DNA of 64,000 nucleotides, from positions 1 to 64,000 of the forward strand of contig BDGG01000027.1 of NCBI GenBank assembly GCA_001949185.1. The letters are read 5' to 3'. This stretch comes from Ramazzottius varieornatus. Lineage: Eukaryota; Tardigrada; Eutardigrada; Parachela; Ramazzottiidae. This document shows positions 37,901 through 49,900 of this stretch, one piece after another. The notes beneath the pieces are model-generated. The model was not told the DNA's origin. It did no database searches and saw only the letters and a list, made by a program, of their open reading frames with translations. A program made the position numbers and the translations under genes. Positions within the stretch are counted from its first letter, which is position 1; each line of letters begins with the position of its first letter.

Positions 37901-39123
37901 GGAACTGCCAGCGGTTCCTCCATATTTTGTGATGACTTTGCCGGCCATGATACTGACCACAGCAAATGTCCCTGCAGAACAGAGTGACAAAACTTATTTG
38001 AACTCTCGGACGGTAGCTTCGGTTGCTTTCCACAACCAAATTTACCAAATGAAACATGCCTCGAGGTGGCCATGAGGGTGTAGATGAGCAGCGGGAAGAA
38101 GCTCGTGTAAAGGCCGAAGACTGCCGGCATGGAAGCCAGCAACGCATACGCCATGCCTGTGAATACGAGGTAAACGACATAATTCGGGCATAGTGGTTTT
38201 TCACTCGTAATTCGGGCATATCTTTTTCAGCTCCTGCTGCGCGTAATGAACCGCTTCTTGTTTCTGAGGTAGACTGATCCCTCTCCTCGAGGTTTCAATA
38301 GGTTTGAGAACGGGAAAGCGTTGTAGATCACGGGAATCTGGCCTGGGGTAGAGATGGGTTCTGTCCAATGTTAAAAAGCCTAATGTTGTATCAACACACG
38401 TACGATAAGGGATGAATCAAGCGTTGGAGGTAATGTTTCAAACCTTTCGCGTTGCCCGAATTATGGTGCGAAAATCGATATGCCCGAATTATGTCGTTTA
38501 CCTCGTACTGGTAATTGTTGGAAATGGAAACAACGTGTGGAAAAGTGCATTACTGCTAGTTCTTCTAGATCTATCAATACCTTGTGGGATATTCATGATA
38601 CCAACTGTGAAACCTGCAGAGAAATTCCATAGTCAGAAGACGGAGAAGTGAAGATTTTCATCGACAAATTTTTTTACCAGCGATGACATCTTTAAGAAGG
38701 TTTTGTTTCACGTCGTAGTGTCTCAACCAGCCAAGTATGGGAAACGTTGACAGGAAGAATCCCAATGTAAGGCGTTTCCACTCCGGGTGCCATTCTTTTA
38801 TCACTTCGATTTGGCGACGGGTGGACCGCTTCACTTTCTCCCACGGAGTGGCTGGCAGTCCATGCTCACCAAACTCTTGAGCGCTGTCGAACCTACAAAC
38901 AGTCACTCCCGGTAAAAGTTAAAGCGGACGATTAAAACGAAAATTCCCGGTTGACAACCAACAAGTTAACGTTCTCTGGATACGCTGCACTCGCAACGTA
39001 CTTTGCCTGACTGAAGATTGGACGGCTGACGGAGATATTTCGTCCGAAGCGGAGGCTGGACCGCTGGATGGGACGAGATTCCCCAGAATCGCTGTCCTTT
39101 TGAGCTCTAGAAACATGCAACAT
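35000..39123 (-). CDS. SLC26 (SulP) anion transporter with STAS domain
   Basis: Thirteen exons (39123-39002, 38892-38678, 38613-38581, 38156-38046, 37971-37772, 37709-37600, 37517-37460, 37394-37227, 36962-36555, 36487-36377, 36298-36122, 36062-35547, 35278-35000) join in frame to 835 residues. Family signatures are the N-terminal [88 protein letters not shown] and a C-terminal STAS domain ([17 protein letters not shown]). The STAS loop carries a His-rich insert ([15 protein letters not shown]). SLC26 proteins exchange sulfate, chloride, bicarbonate or oxalate at the plasma membrane; the substrate here cannot be told. Exon 3 is only 33 nt. Two introns hold 125-bp palindromes. Confidence 0.93.
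35400..35526. repeat. 125-bp palindrome family, full-length copy in SLC26 intron
   Basis: GGGAGCTCGGCAAACCACC, CCAGATTGTGTCAAGTGGTG, the centre CCAGCCCTATATCACTGAGA, then CGTGCGTCACGTGGGAAAAC and GATCTGGTCCAGTCTGTTTG, ending in CGAGCTCC. Compared with the copy at 5158 it shows the same order and length. Confidence 0.85.
36990..37185. repeat. 125-bp palindrome family, two copies in SLC26 intron
   Basis: Copy 1 has both inner arms almost perfect (TTCCCAAGTGGCGCATG and GTGCGCCACTTGGGAA). Copy 2 (GAGCACACTTCCAGCC...GTGCGCCACGTAGGAAAACAATCTTG) ends with the outer arm TTTCTTTGTCGAGC. Together they fill most of the 264-nt intron. Confidence 0.8.
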
Positions 39124-40785
39124 GGTTACTGTAGGCTCGTACTCAATACTCGCAACTCTTTTTCGCGAACAGCTGGGTTAACTAAATTCAAAATAAGTTC
39201 GAAGTTTGGCCTAGAGCTATTTCAAGAATCATCACAACACAACAGCGATACAGAAACGGAAAAGGTGCTGGCTCTGAACGATAATGCGGCAATAAAAGAT
39301 CTAAAGACCGGAAGAAGCGCCAACGGAACGTTGATTAGAAAGCCCACTCTCCGAATCTAAACTGTACCTAGGTCGTGGCAGAAGTGAAGCGTCATCTGTG
39401 TCCTTCTTTCACATGACGCTCCATAAAACGTAAACTAATAACATCTTAAAGAAGCCGAGGGAAGATAAGCGAACGTGAGGATGCATGCACGCACTGCAGT
39501 GTTCATTTTGAGTTGATGTTTCCTTCTATCAGCATGGAGAAACTTTCAGATCGGTGGGAAGACCCGACGAACCGCGGAAGCGACCTCTCTGGTTGAACCG
39601 GTTCAGAGTCCGCACAGATCATGAAAAGACGACCGCAGAAATTGTGGTAGTTTGGCTAATCTGTGTCATGGCATGTGTCAGGTCCACTTTTGTGTAAACA
39701 GGACCATGACGTCGATCTGACTGACTCAAGGCAAGAGAAGCACTAGGCGATGGGAGGGAGAGTGGCTTAAGCTGCTACCTTTGAGTCCCGAGAACAATCC
39801 GGAAGAGCGTATCGAGGTTGCTTCGAGAGGAAACGAACCAACAGCGAAGGCCTTCGGCGAACTCCTTCAACTCCATAACAAAAGGAAGCGTGTCTATGTT
39901 GCAACAGACTTGTGGCAACCGGAAGTTCAATCAATTTGACGTGATTGACCTAGTCAAGTGATTGAAGTCAATCAAGTTCGAGGAAAGCCTTGCTTGCGTT
40001 TTTCAGGTTTTTTGCATCTTCTGCCTTCCCCGAAGTTCCACAACTTCCACTCTCGTGTGCTACTTTGCTTTGCAGGTGATAACTTCCTGTAATTTTAGTG
40101 TAACCTTGGTAGCTTGGACGCCCAGCCCGGGATCTTCCGGATCGTCTCTACAGCCCTTTTTAGACCAGCGATGTTTCATCGCCCACGGCGTTTGTCTATC
40201 CGAAGTGCACCGCAAAAAACCAACATACTCCGCCATACGGTCGACTGGAACGGCTGTCACTTACGCTTTTACTGAGGGGAATCTTCTGCAAAGCTTACAC
40301 AAATATTCGATTCGCGAAAGATCCGTTCTCACATCGGGATATCCGCAGCAAAGGCGTTCTGACTTCCGACGAATAAGTGGACGAATCCTGTTCTTCCTGC
40401 CGTTTCCGTTGGACTGGGTCGATGGTTTTCTCGTTCTTCGCTTCCGGAATCCTCCGTAGAACGTCGTAAGAACTAAAGCAGTATTTGATGGATCGGGAGA
40501 TTTTGGCGTGAATTACAGGTATTTTTTAATCGACTGGGCTGTCTTGTGGTTGCAGATGTTTGATCAAGCAACTTGTTGTGCTTGATGTGCACTGCGCGTT
40601 GCGCACCGTACTAAAGTGGTCCGTGCAACAGTGCGCACCAACTTGCGCATCCGCCTGACCAGTGCACCATCCACCTGCACTGGCTTTCGGGTCCACTAAA
40701 GACCTGCTTCTCCTCCTGTCTTGCTCTGGAGAGTAAAAGCGTAGCTTCCGGCCCTTGCTGCACGCCGAAGATCGATCGTGAGACC
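39124..40785. other. Divergent intergenic region (SLC26 / OCRL); no gene seen
   Basis: 1.66 kb between two genes transcribed outwards. It holds only short frames. One on the minus strand (about 40060-40260) looks mildly protein-like but has no homology I recognise and no supporting splice sites. Promoters of both genes should be here. Confidence 0.5.
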
Positions 40786-43596
40786 ATGTCTCGTAACGGA
40801 GAAACGGCCATGAACAGGTTGGACCAGATGAAGAGTCGCGAGCTGCTTGTCGAAGAACGAATGAGTCTGCGTCAAGAAGACTTCACCGCCATGTCCAAGT
40901 ACCTCTTCTTCTTCGGCACGTGGAACGTTAATGGTCAGTCTCCGCGGTCTCGCGAACCACTGGAACCTTGGCTGACGAACTTCGACGGACAGCCACACGT
41001 GTATGTCGTGGGCTTCCAAGAACTGGACTTGGATAAGCGTGCGTATGTTTACGAAGCGTCGATTCGCGAGGTGGAGTGGCTGAAAGCCGTGGAGAATACC
41101 ATCAGCAAGAAGGGAAGGTACAAGCTGGCGAGGTCTATTCGATTAGTAGGGATGATGCTGGTCATCTACGTCCTGGAGGAAGATATCGAGTACGTTACAA
41201 ACGTCGCAGCGGCGGCAGTTGGAACGGGCATTATGGGTTGGATGGGAAATAAAGGTAAAATTTGACCCTGGTTAAACCGCGCACTGTAGAAAATAGTCCA
41301 AAATACAAATCATCTACGCTTGGCCCACGGAATACTGGCCCATGAGTAGGGTGCGATTCTACTGAGCAAGTCACATTGTAGGCGGAAGTTATGTTGGCTC
41401 GTCCATCCTGGCCAAGTTGGCCAGTGTACTTTCTGGGTGTACACGTGCCTGGCCGCTTTGTTTCGTAATCTTTTAATGTGATTTTAGGTGCGGTTAGTGT
41501 TCGGCTAGAGTTTCACGGCAGTCACCTGTGCTTCATCTGCGCGCATTTCGCCGCGCACACCGAAGAAGTCGAGCGTCGCAACGAGGACTACCGCAACATC
41601 TGCGAAAGGATGGTCTTCACGCACCTCGAGTACCCGAAGCGCATCAAGGAACATGACATGATCTTCTGGGTGGGTGACTTTAACTACCGCATCGCCATCA
41701 GCCGGCACGAAGCCCACAAGATCCTTCAGGGTGACCTTCCTTCGCTCCTCAAAGACCTCGCAGACCATGACCAGTTGCAGCTTCAGATGACCCACCAGAA
41801 AGTCTTTCACGGGTACAAGGAAGGCAAGATAAAGTTCCGGCCGACGTACAAGTACGACATGGGGACTGATATGTGGGACAGCAGTGAGAAGGCTAGAGTG
41901 CCTTCCTGGTGTGACAGGATCTTATGGAAGTGTAAGGATGGGGAGCAGGTCGAGCAGCTGATGTACACGAGCGTGAAGGACCTCAGGTTGAGTGATCATA
42001 AACCGGTGATGGCGCTGTTCGATGTGGGCATTAGGGTTGTGGATAAGCCAAAGAAGAAGAAGGTGTATGAGACCGTGCTGAAAGAGATTGACAAGGAAGA
42101 GAACTCGTTCATACCTCAGGCTAATGTGGACCGGCAGGACTTCAAACTAGGCGAAATAACATTCATTCAACAGGTCGAGCATACGTTGACCGTGGCGAAT
42201 ACTGGACAGGTTCCGATTATATTCGAATTCATTCCGGCGTTGGGGAAGGAGTCTTACTGTAAAGATTGGCTGAAGATCACACCAAACAAAAGCAACATTT
42301 CCCAAGTATCATTTTACTGTAACGGAAACATACTAAGACAACTGAAACGCCGACAAACGAAACACAGAAGGTCGTAATCCTAAATGGCCACGCTTTCAGC
42401 CAATATGAACGAAACCGTGCGCTACTCGGAAATTCGACACGATTGCTTTTCCAAGTAGCGCATATTCCCAGGAATACTGGCTGAGAACGTGCGCCACTTG
42501 ACAAACCGATTTACTAAGTTTCATTTTCCGGCCTCCCACTCGACAAAATCAATTTTGCTATTAGTGTGCTTGTGCAGGGATTTTGACCTCGTGTGAAGTA
42601 ATCTCAGGAATGTCCGGATACTACAATTTGATTATTTTTCAGGGTGAAGTTTGCTACGTTGAGCTCCAGGTTTGTGTGGACAAGAAATCCGCCGCCAAGC
42701 TAACAACGGGCGCCGAAAAGCTGGAAGACATCCTCATCCTCCATCTGGACCGTGGCAAAGACTTCTTCATTTCCCTGCAAGGCGAGTACATTTCTAGTTG
42801 TTTCGGCATGAACCTGGAAGCCCTCGCCGCTCGCACTACGCCCGTTCGGCCTCACCTCTTCGTCAAGACGGAGCAGCTGATATCCTTTGACACACCCGAT
42901 CTCACTTTCGCGTCCAAAGTCGCGCTTTCCCCGCCTGCCCACATTCCTGTCGAAGTATGGATGCTGCTGTGTCACCTGTACACTTCCTCCACCGATATTC
43001 CCGACCTCTTTCTCCAGCCTGGTCTTCCTGAAGAGGTCGAAAAGATCCGTGACCACCTCGACGCGCGGTTACCGTTACCGCTACCCGGAAGTGGTCACTC
43101 GGTAGCCGAAGCGTTACTGCTTCTTTTCGACGCTTTACCTGAACCTTTAGTTCCTTTCAAACTGTACAATGAATGCTTAGAAGCTTCGGCAAGCTGGCCG
43201 ACTGCAAAGGTCGTTTTAGAGAAGTTTCCAAAGACGCACAGGGAAACGTTCAAAGCTTTCATGGTACTGCTGAGGAAGCTCCAACCACGGTGGGAACAGC
43301 ACTCGAGTACCGATCTTGGGACGTTAGAGATCCTGGCGGACTTGGTGCTGAAGCCTTCGGTGGAAGTGAATAAGAATATGGCGATCATGGGAGCGATCGG
43401 CAAAGGTGCGATGAAGCAGGCGATATCAAGAAAAAAGACGGCCTTCTTGCATATGTTTTTGGTGAATCGGCTAGATGACGAGCCGATCATTCCTTCCAGT
43501 CTTTCGCAGACTGGAGCTGCTACGAGTGATAATGGATTGGCAGCTCTTCCGCAGTCGAGGTCTGTTGTAACGTTTCCGGTGACTTTCACCGATTGA
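40786..43596 (+). CDS. Inositol polyphosphate 5-phosphatase, OCRL/INPP5B type
   Basis: Three exons (40786-41254, 41488-42305, 42643-43596) give 746 residues. The 5-phosphatase domain has all the motifs: GTWNVNG, FQELDL, GNKGAV, ICAHFAAH, WVGDFNYRI, PSWCDRILW and LSDHKPVMA. An ASH domain follows (FKLGEITFIQQVEHTLTVANTGQVP, with GEVCYVELQVCVD after the second intron). Last comes a RhoGAP-like domain (VEVWMLLCHLY to RLDDEP), which lacks the catalytic Arg finger, as known in OCRL. The enzyme removes the 5-phosphate from PI(4,5)P2 on Golgi, endosomal and ciliary membranes. The N-terminal PH domain of OCRL and INPP5B is absent; the protein starts about 40 residues before the catalytic domain unless an unseen 5' exon exists. 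Intron 2 holds palindrome copies. Confidence 0.94.
42390..42540. repeat. 125-bp palindrome family, copies in OCRL intron 2
   Basis: A partial copy (GCCACGCTTTCAGCC...GTGCGCTACTCGG) is followed by a fuller one (TTTTCCAAGTAGCGCATATT...GTGCGCCACTTGACAAACCGAT). An outer arm then follows (GTTTCATTTTCCGGCCTCCC). Confidence 0.75.
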
Positions 43597-43991
43597 CGAT
43601 GTGACTAGAATTTTCTGTTTGGATGGTTTTTATTTTCCCTTGTTTTGTTCCGGGCATTTGGCTTATTAAGCTGTATTCTTAACCTTGGAATTTTTTCTGA
43701 TGGTTTCATGGAAAATCATGTCATACAGACAAGCAAAGGTCTTGACCACATCAGGAGGCTGTTGAAGATTAATGGTCTATCGGTTTTCCGAGCCTAGTAT
43801 CCCAGGCCAGTAGCTAGTTCGCTGACGCAACCGAACGGATTGGCAGGCCCTTGGGTGCTCATGTCACATTGCAGTTTAATTTGCAGCTTTTCCAGACCGT
43901 AATCCGTAATCCGCCTTCTCTTGGTTCCTGAGATGTTTTATTTTGCATCGTTGGAATTGTCCGATCCTCAACATTTCAGTTTGCGATTAAG

Positions 43992-44367
43992 ATGACTGCA
44001 CCAAAAGAGGTAAGTGGATTGTGGTCGGAAGAAGCGGTTACACTTTCTACAGTCTTATCGAGTATTTCCTTTTTTCCCAGCTCATCGATGTGAACTGGAA
44101 AATGAATCTCCAGCTTTCTCACTCGAAGATAGCAGACACTAAAACACAGATTGCTCTAGTGGAATTCCTTCTGGCTGATAAAGAGGCAAAGTCGACGGAG
44201 CAAGTTTTGGTGGAATTCACGAAGGACGAGTTAATGGATTTCTATAAAAAGGTGTGTCGAATTTTCGAGGATTTCTTTTCGTTGTGTAAGTACACGCACT
44301 GTTGATTGACCATTGTATCACTTTTTAGCTTGAAGAAATGCAAGCTCAACTGGACGCTCTGTTGTGA
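43992..44367 (+). CDS. commd6: COMM-domain protein, COMMD6-like (COMM domain only)
   Basis: Three exons (43992-44009, 44081-44251, 44339-44367 region with the first base at 44329) make a 75-residue protein. After six residues it goes straight into the COMM domain: LIDVNWKMNLQLSHS, QIALVEFLLAD, VLVEFTKDELMDFYKKLEEM. Other COMMD proteins carry an N-terminal helical domain; only COMMD6 is normally this short, which drives the assignment. COMMD proteins form a ring that, with CCDC22 and CCDC93, makes the Commander complex for endosomal recycling, and they also affect NF-kB. It starts 396 bases after the OCRL-like stop; the two are both membrane-trafficking genes, but co-regulation is only a guess. 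Confidence 0.75.
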
Positions 44368-45616
44368 TCCTCTGGATTCTAGTTGTCTGAAGTCTGAACG
44401 GAATTTTGTTAAGTTGTGAGATACCTTATCTTCTTCTTCTCTCATGTGATGTAAGACGTAGGAAGTACTGTACTGTATTCCCTCGATAGTTCCGCGAATT
44501 ACGTCTAATGCTAGTAAATTACACCCGCACTGGTATCCCTGATTGTTTGATTGTCGCCTATCATTACACTTGACTGGGGAGCAGTCTTTGATTGAAGGTA
44601 TAGATACTTTCTGTTCCCCGCCGGATGATATTTACCACGACGGTCACGTCATTCGCAGAACTTTCGAGGGAATCCAGTAACATTAAACCTGTTCCGTTGA
44701 ATAATGATGTTGCATCATATGAGTGAAACGACATACTGACATGACATATGAAATGTCAGTCGCGGCTTGCGAGTGGTTGTAATCAATCAGCTCGCTTTAG
44801 TCGCCTTACGGCTTACGATAAGTTGATTGAATCCGAATGTGAACTGGATTACTTGAACTCATCAGCAGCTCGTGCAGCGATGGACGGATGATTTACCCAG
44901 CCTGAAATCAAAAACAACGCAGTTGTCTCGTACGACCTGCGAAGAGAGGCTATAAATGGTAGTTTGGTCATCGGTGCGTAAGTCCTGTCTATACTAATCA
45001 GGAGGCCTGGTGCTCGAACGACATTCGAATCGGGTTTTTAAGCCTAAGAGATTCTGATTGGTTGATTGCCGTCTTTCCGTGGGGCTTTAATTTGATGTTG
45101 GAAGCCGTTGCTTGTTTCCGGTATTTCGCTGGGTAAATCACCCGTCCAACGCTGAGCTCATGCGTGACGAGTATTGAATTCTGGAGGGACTTAATCGATC
45201 CTAAAGTTCCGGATTTTCGAGATCTGGTGAGCTGAGGGTCGTGAAGTCTCTCTTTTCAGTGGGAACGTTGTTGGCTCGTTTTCAGTACAGCAGAGGAAGT
45301 GATTCAGTAGAGCGCGCAAGAGCTTTGTTCGATTCGTCATTCCGGTTTTACTGTATTGTTGGTTTTTCTAGCAGTCGATGACTGCATTTATCAGTCATCA
45401 GTGGCCAGACGAGCATCCTTTCATCGGGCAAGTTCAAAGCCATAGCGTGTGAACCTTCTGTGTACATAGAGGTTGTTTTGGTGTGAAATATCAGTCCATC
45501 AAGAGCGGTCATATGGTGATGATACCGTTGGCCGCTCCTTCGACGCTTAGGTGTTTTTGAGGGTCAAAGGTGGGACAGAGATGACTGAATATTTATGTTG
45601 ACTTTTCGTCTCAGCC
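44368..45616. other. No gene seen
   Basis: 1.25 kb with short frames only. It includes the partner of the repeat at 42-70 (44645-44673). The distal part is probably the promoter of the tetraspan gene at 45617. Confidence 0.5.
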
Positions 45617-46575
45617 ATGGAAGTTATACAGGTGAGCGTTGCAAATCTGGCTCTCTACTTCATTCCGTGTAGTTTCTCCGTGCAAGATTTTGGTCGTTTT
45701 GTAGTCGGCGGACGAAACAGACGGCTCGGACAAATTTTCCTCCAGCAGCGACGAAGAGATGGAGGAAATCCCGCAGCGGTGTTGTGATGGCAAGAAGTGG
45801 ACAGCTCTGGCAGAGGTTGCTCTCGCTATCCTTCTGATCGTTCTGGAGATCGTCAGTAAGTTCTTTCGCTGTAAAAGTTTAGTTAAGATGGAGAAACTAA
45901 CATCAGAGGCAGTTCGGACGTTGTAATTCATTTTACTGGCGCATAACGTCAACAACCATTGTCAGTGGGCTATGTCATGCTGTCCAGTGTCGTAAGTGTG
46001 ATGGAAAATACACCGCAGTGACGTCATGCGTTTAGTTTTGCATCGTATATGTTACATTACCTGACATCAACCGGAAGTTTCGGGGTTTCCAATTCCACCC
46101 GACGTTCTCTTTTATTTCTTCAGACGTGGCCATTCTCAATCCGTTCTTCAGGCAGTTCTGTCCTGGAATATGGATGGGGATAATATTCCTAGCGACCGGT
46201 GGCCTTTCGCTGGCGTATTTCAAGCTGGAGCACGTCCAGAACAAACGCCTTTCCATAATCGGGCCTCCTCCCACCCACTCACACACGCAGATTTTCCGCA
46301 TGATTTTCCTGATTATTAATTCTCTTTCCCTATCATTATGTATTGCCATGATTGCTGTTTTGGGTGTCGCCATTGACGCCTTGCGAAAGGAAGAAAAAGT
46401 TCCGATCGACAGTGCCTACTCGATGCTCCTCGTCATGATGGCCATTTACGTGCTCATATTTCTAACCACCGTCCTTGGCTTCGTCTTCCTTTCCCGATAT
46501 AGAAGTCCGGAAATGAAAGTTGTACCTCAAAGGGATATTACGGTGGTTTGCGAGGAAGCCGAACTGACTGTTTGA
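45617..46575 (+). CDS. Small four-pass membrane protein
   Basis: Three exons (45617-45631, 45705-45855, 46124-46575) encode 205 residues. An acidic Ser/Glu/Asp-rich N-terminus (DKFSSSSDEEMEEI) is followed by four hydrophobic spans: around TALAEVALAILLIVLEIV, FCPGIWMGIIFLATGGLSLA, FRMIFLIINSLSLSLCIAM and LLVMMAIYVLIFLTTVLGF. Both ends would face the cytoplasm. The layout is like MS4A/CD20 or MARVEL proteins, but no diagnostic motif is visible, so the family is left open. The first coding exon is only 15 nt; its start is chosen because the frame and GT-AG sites fit. Confidence 0.65.
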
Positions 46576-46927
46576 ATTTTTCAGAATCTTCTTTGGAATT
46601 TTTACTGAATTTCTACTGTATTTGACATTCCGTAGATCGATCTTCAGATCTTTTGCACGATCACAGATTCTTTTACGAAGTGTCGAATTTTCTATTTGGT
46701 TAACGGAGAAGAGCACAATTACGCGAACGTTCCTACGCTGATTAGTAACACATCAGTCTTCTTACTTGTTCTTTGCCTTTGAAATGAAGTCAACAACGAA
46801 CTTCGACAAAATTATCTTTGACCCATTTCGCTTTGCAGGCTTTCGCTTGTCTGCAAAAACTCACATAGAAAAGTTTCTAACGTACAGTTTGGCTTGAATT
46901 ATTCACAGCCTGTATTCTTTTCGTACC

Positions 46928-49900
46928 ATGAAGACCCATTTGGGAATATTATTTGCTCAGCTCAGCTGGATCTTCTTTGTAAACGGCGAACGACCCATCG
47001 AATCAGGTAAAAACCGCGGAATGATTTCGAAAATACTGTAGCACCCAGTAAACATGCTCGTCAAGGCAATTTTTTTCAAGTGGCGCCCACTCTAGCTAAC
47101 TTAACACCCTGTAGACGTGCGCCACTTGGGAAAACCAAGAAAATCGATCAGATCGTTCTCTCGGGTGGCGCACGCTCCCAGCCGATATCACTAAAAAGAT
47201 GCGTCACTCGGGAATACGGTATTTTCCAGCTTGTTTGTCTGGGTCCCAGACGTTAGAATGCTCAATAAATTTTATCGATAGTCCAGCTTTGAGAAGATCA
47301 ATTCTCACTCTTCTGCCTTTCAAAGGTTTCTTGCTGAAAGTTTTGTTATTCTTATTGGTCTTTGCTGAATGTGGTTTCCGTTCCAGTTGCAGGGAAACTA
47401 TGTCGCGGTCCGCCTCGCATCACCGTAGGCTTTTGCGTAGACCAGTCCGAGGATGTCTCTGAAGTTTGCGTAGGAAAGAACGTAGTAATCCAGCGATCAG
47501 CCGATTGTGGAATCGGTAACTGGTGCTGTTTGGGTTCTGACGAGTTCGTGGACGTGAACGTTCCGCCACCGCCTCCGCCACCCATCAAGGAATCGTTCGT
47601 GGTCCCCAGTGGAGGACATGTGGCGCAGAACGGCGTGTTCGACGCTGTCGATAACGCGCCCTGTGGACTAGGGAACACTCTGAGGAGCGCTGCTGGAGAT
47701 AGCTCCGTCATCTCTAGCATTAGAAGGTTCGCCAGGGTCTACAAGGGCGTACTGACAGAAGTTGGAGACTTTTGCTGGGTGGTAAGTTATTCATTTTAAA
47801 AACCTTGCAGTTTATATTTCGAAAAGAAAACGAATACGAGGCTTGGAACCGATAGGAGATTTGATTCAGCTTTTGTTGTTCAGTTTCGAATTGGTTAGGC
47901 TCATTACAGGGTGATCCCTGTACGTTGGAACGATTTTGAAAATTCGTGGTAAAGTCGCTTCTAGTTCTACATTTCCAAACTTCAACTCGTTCGATAGAGC
48001 ATGTCTTCATCTTGAATTTTTGTGGAGGTCTCAACAAAACGTTGATCGTTTGATTGTTGTGGGCCACTGAAAACATGAATTTTACGGGTAAGAAGTGGGA
48101 ACCTCGGTTAAATTATTTATATCTGACTGGCAAAACGATTACATTTCCTCACAAAAATTGTTTGATGAGGAAAGTACGTTTGGACTGAATATTGGAGAAC
48201 AAACCGACCGTTCGAACACGCTGCGGACGGATAAAACTGGAAATAGTTCAAAAAATAGGAGAAAATATTTGCCTACCCCTCTGAGTTTCAGCAATATTAC
48301 AGCTCACTAATCCAATCATGTGCACGAACTCGTGAATGATATTTTTCTACTATATCTAGAAAGGTTTTCCAACAGAATAGCATCAACGAAATTATACTGA
48401 AACGTTTCGCACGCAAACAAACCAGCCTGAAGTGCATTGCATGTTGGTTTTGCGAAAACTTTTTGATTTCCACCTAGTTCCCGTCTTCAGCGCTGTGCTT
48501 CTTCTTGACAACGACACCCCGACAAAAGTTTTACACAATGTTTTTGATAGTTACACGTATCTGGGAACGAATTTTCGAAGTAGTGAAAGCACAGCTCATT
48601 TTCTATTCACGTCCAAAATCGTTCCAACTTGTAGGGATCACCCTGTACTTCAATATAGTTCATGTATTGGACTCCCATGTTTTGCTGAGGTTTCTACTTC
48701 AGGTCTCCGGTCACTTGGGGTACTGAGGGCTCTCAATCTTTCATGATCATCCATGCAGCCCAAATGTTCTATCTAATAGCGATTTTGATACATAGTTGAA
48801 TTTGTAACTCGCTCCGCTCTACAGTATGATTTCATCAATTCCATTTTTGAACAGGTTTTTCAAATACGAAACTGCAGCGAATTTTCAACAGACCATAGTG
48901 CTGCCTACCGTAAATTTTGTTGATCACGAGTGCTAATGGATTTTTCCATAGGCTGCCCTGTTCGATGCCGGAGACACCAAGCGTAATATCCCACAGACGT
49001 TTGTTTGTGCAGCCACCATCATCAATTCGACACACATCCTGACCGCAGGCCATTGCGTTGACCGGTACCTTAGTCAGCCCAGCCGGCTGATCGTCCAAAC
49101 TGGCACAGACAGTGCGTCGACGTTGGCGCTGACGGACCCCAGCAGCTGTGCACAGCAGCTCCCGGTCGTAGAAATCATTCTGTCCCAGCGATATGATCCC
49201 GACAACCTTCTGGAAGACCACGCATTACTTCGCGTCGCGGGAACCATCCGAGCTGATGGATGCACTTGTCGAGTGTGTCTTCCGGATCGAACTGTTACGC
49301 GGGACACGACCAATGTGTTATTATGTTGGGTCGCTGGCTTCGGTTCTACGACCGGTAAGCTCTACTTTCCTGCTTTGTTCGCTTTTGCATCCGTTTCAAG
49401 GGTGATCTGCCTTTTTCAGAAGGTGCCGCAAGCTCGCTGCAGCTGACGAAGTCGCCAATAGCGGTTAGTGCACCCAGGTCAAGTTGCGCACTGTTTCGGG
49501 ACACTCATCACTCAGACCGTTTCCAATTTTAGTTTGTGAGGCGGGATATTTGTGAGGTTACTTTGGGCAAACTTCTTTCCAGCGGGGTCGAGAGGCTTCC
49601 GCTTCCGGATTCAGCGTTCTGTGCGGGAGACGCCCAACATGGCGGACTGTGCACGAACGACGGAGGAGCCCCATTGACATGTCTCATCGGGTAAGTTTCG
49701 AAAGTCGGATCGCGGTGTATCAACGCTCGACTCTCGGCTTCAAAACTGGAGTCGCGTGTGTGGGCTTGTCAGACTCGTACTGTTTGCGCTGAATGGTGGT
49801 AGTACTAGCCAACGGCCTTTCATTTTCCTTCTTCCCGCTGGTGTCATTATAGAATTGTCTATGTTATACTCTTTGTCTTTTAGTGGTCGCCATACAATAC

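Noticed and set aside
40060-40260. 66-residue minus-strand frame in the SLC26/OCRL spacer
   Set aside because: Its composition is mildly protein-like, but no homologue, splice sites or start context support it.
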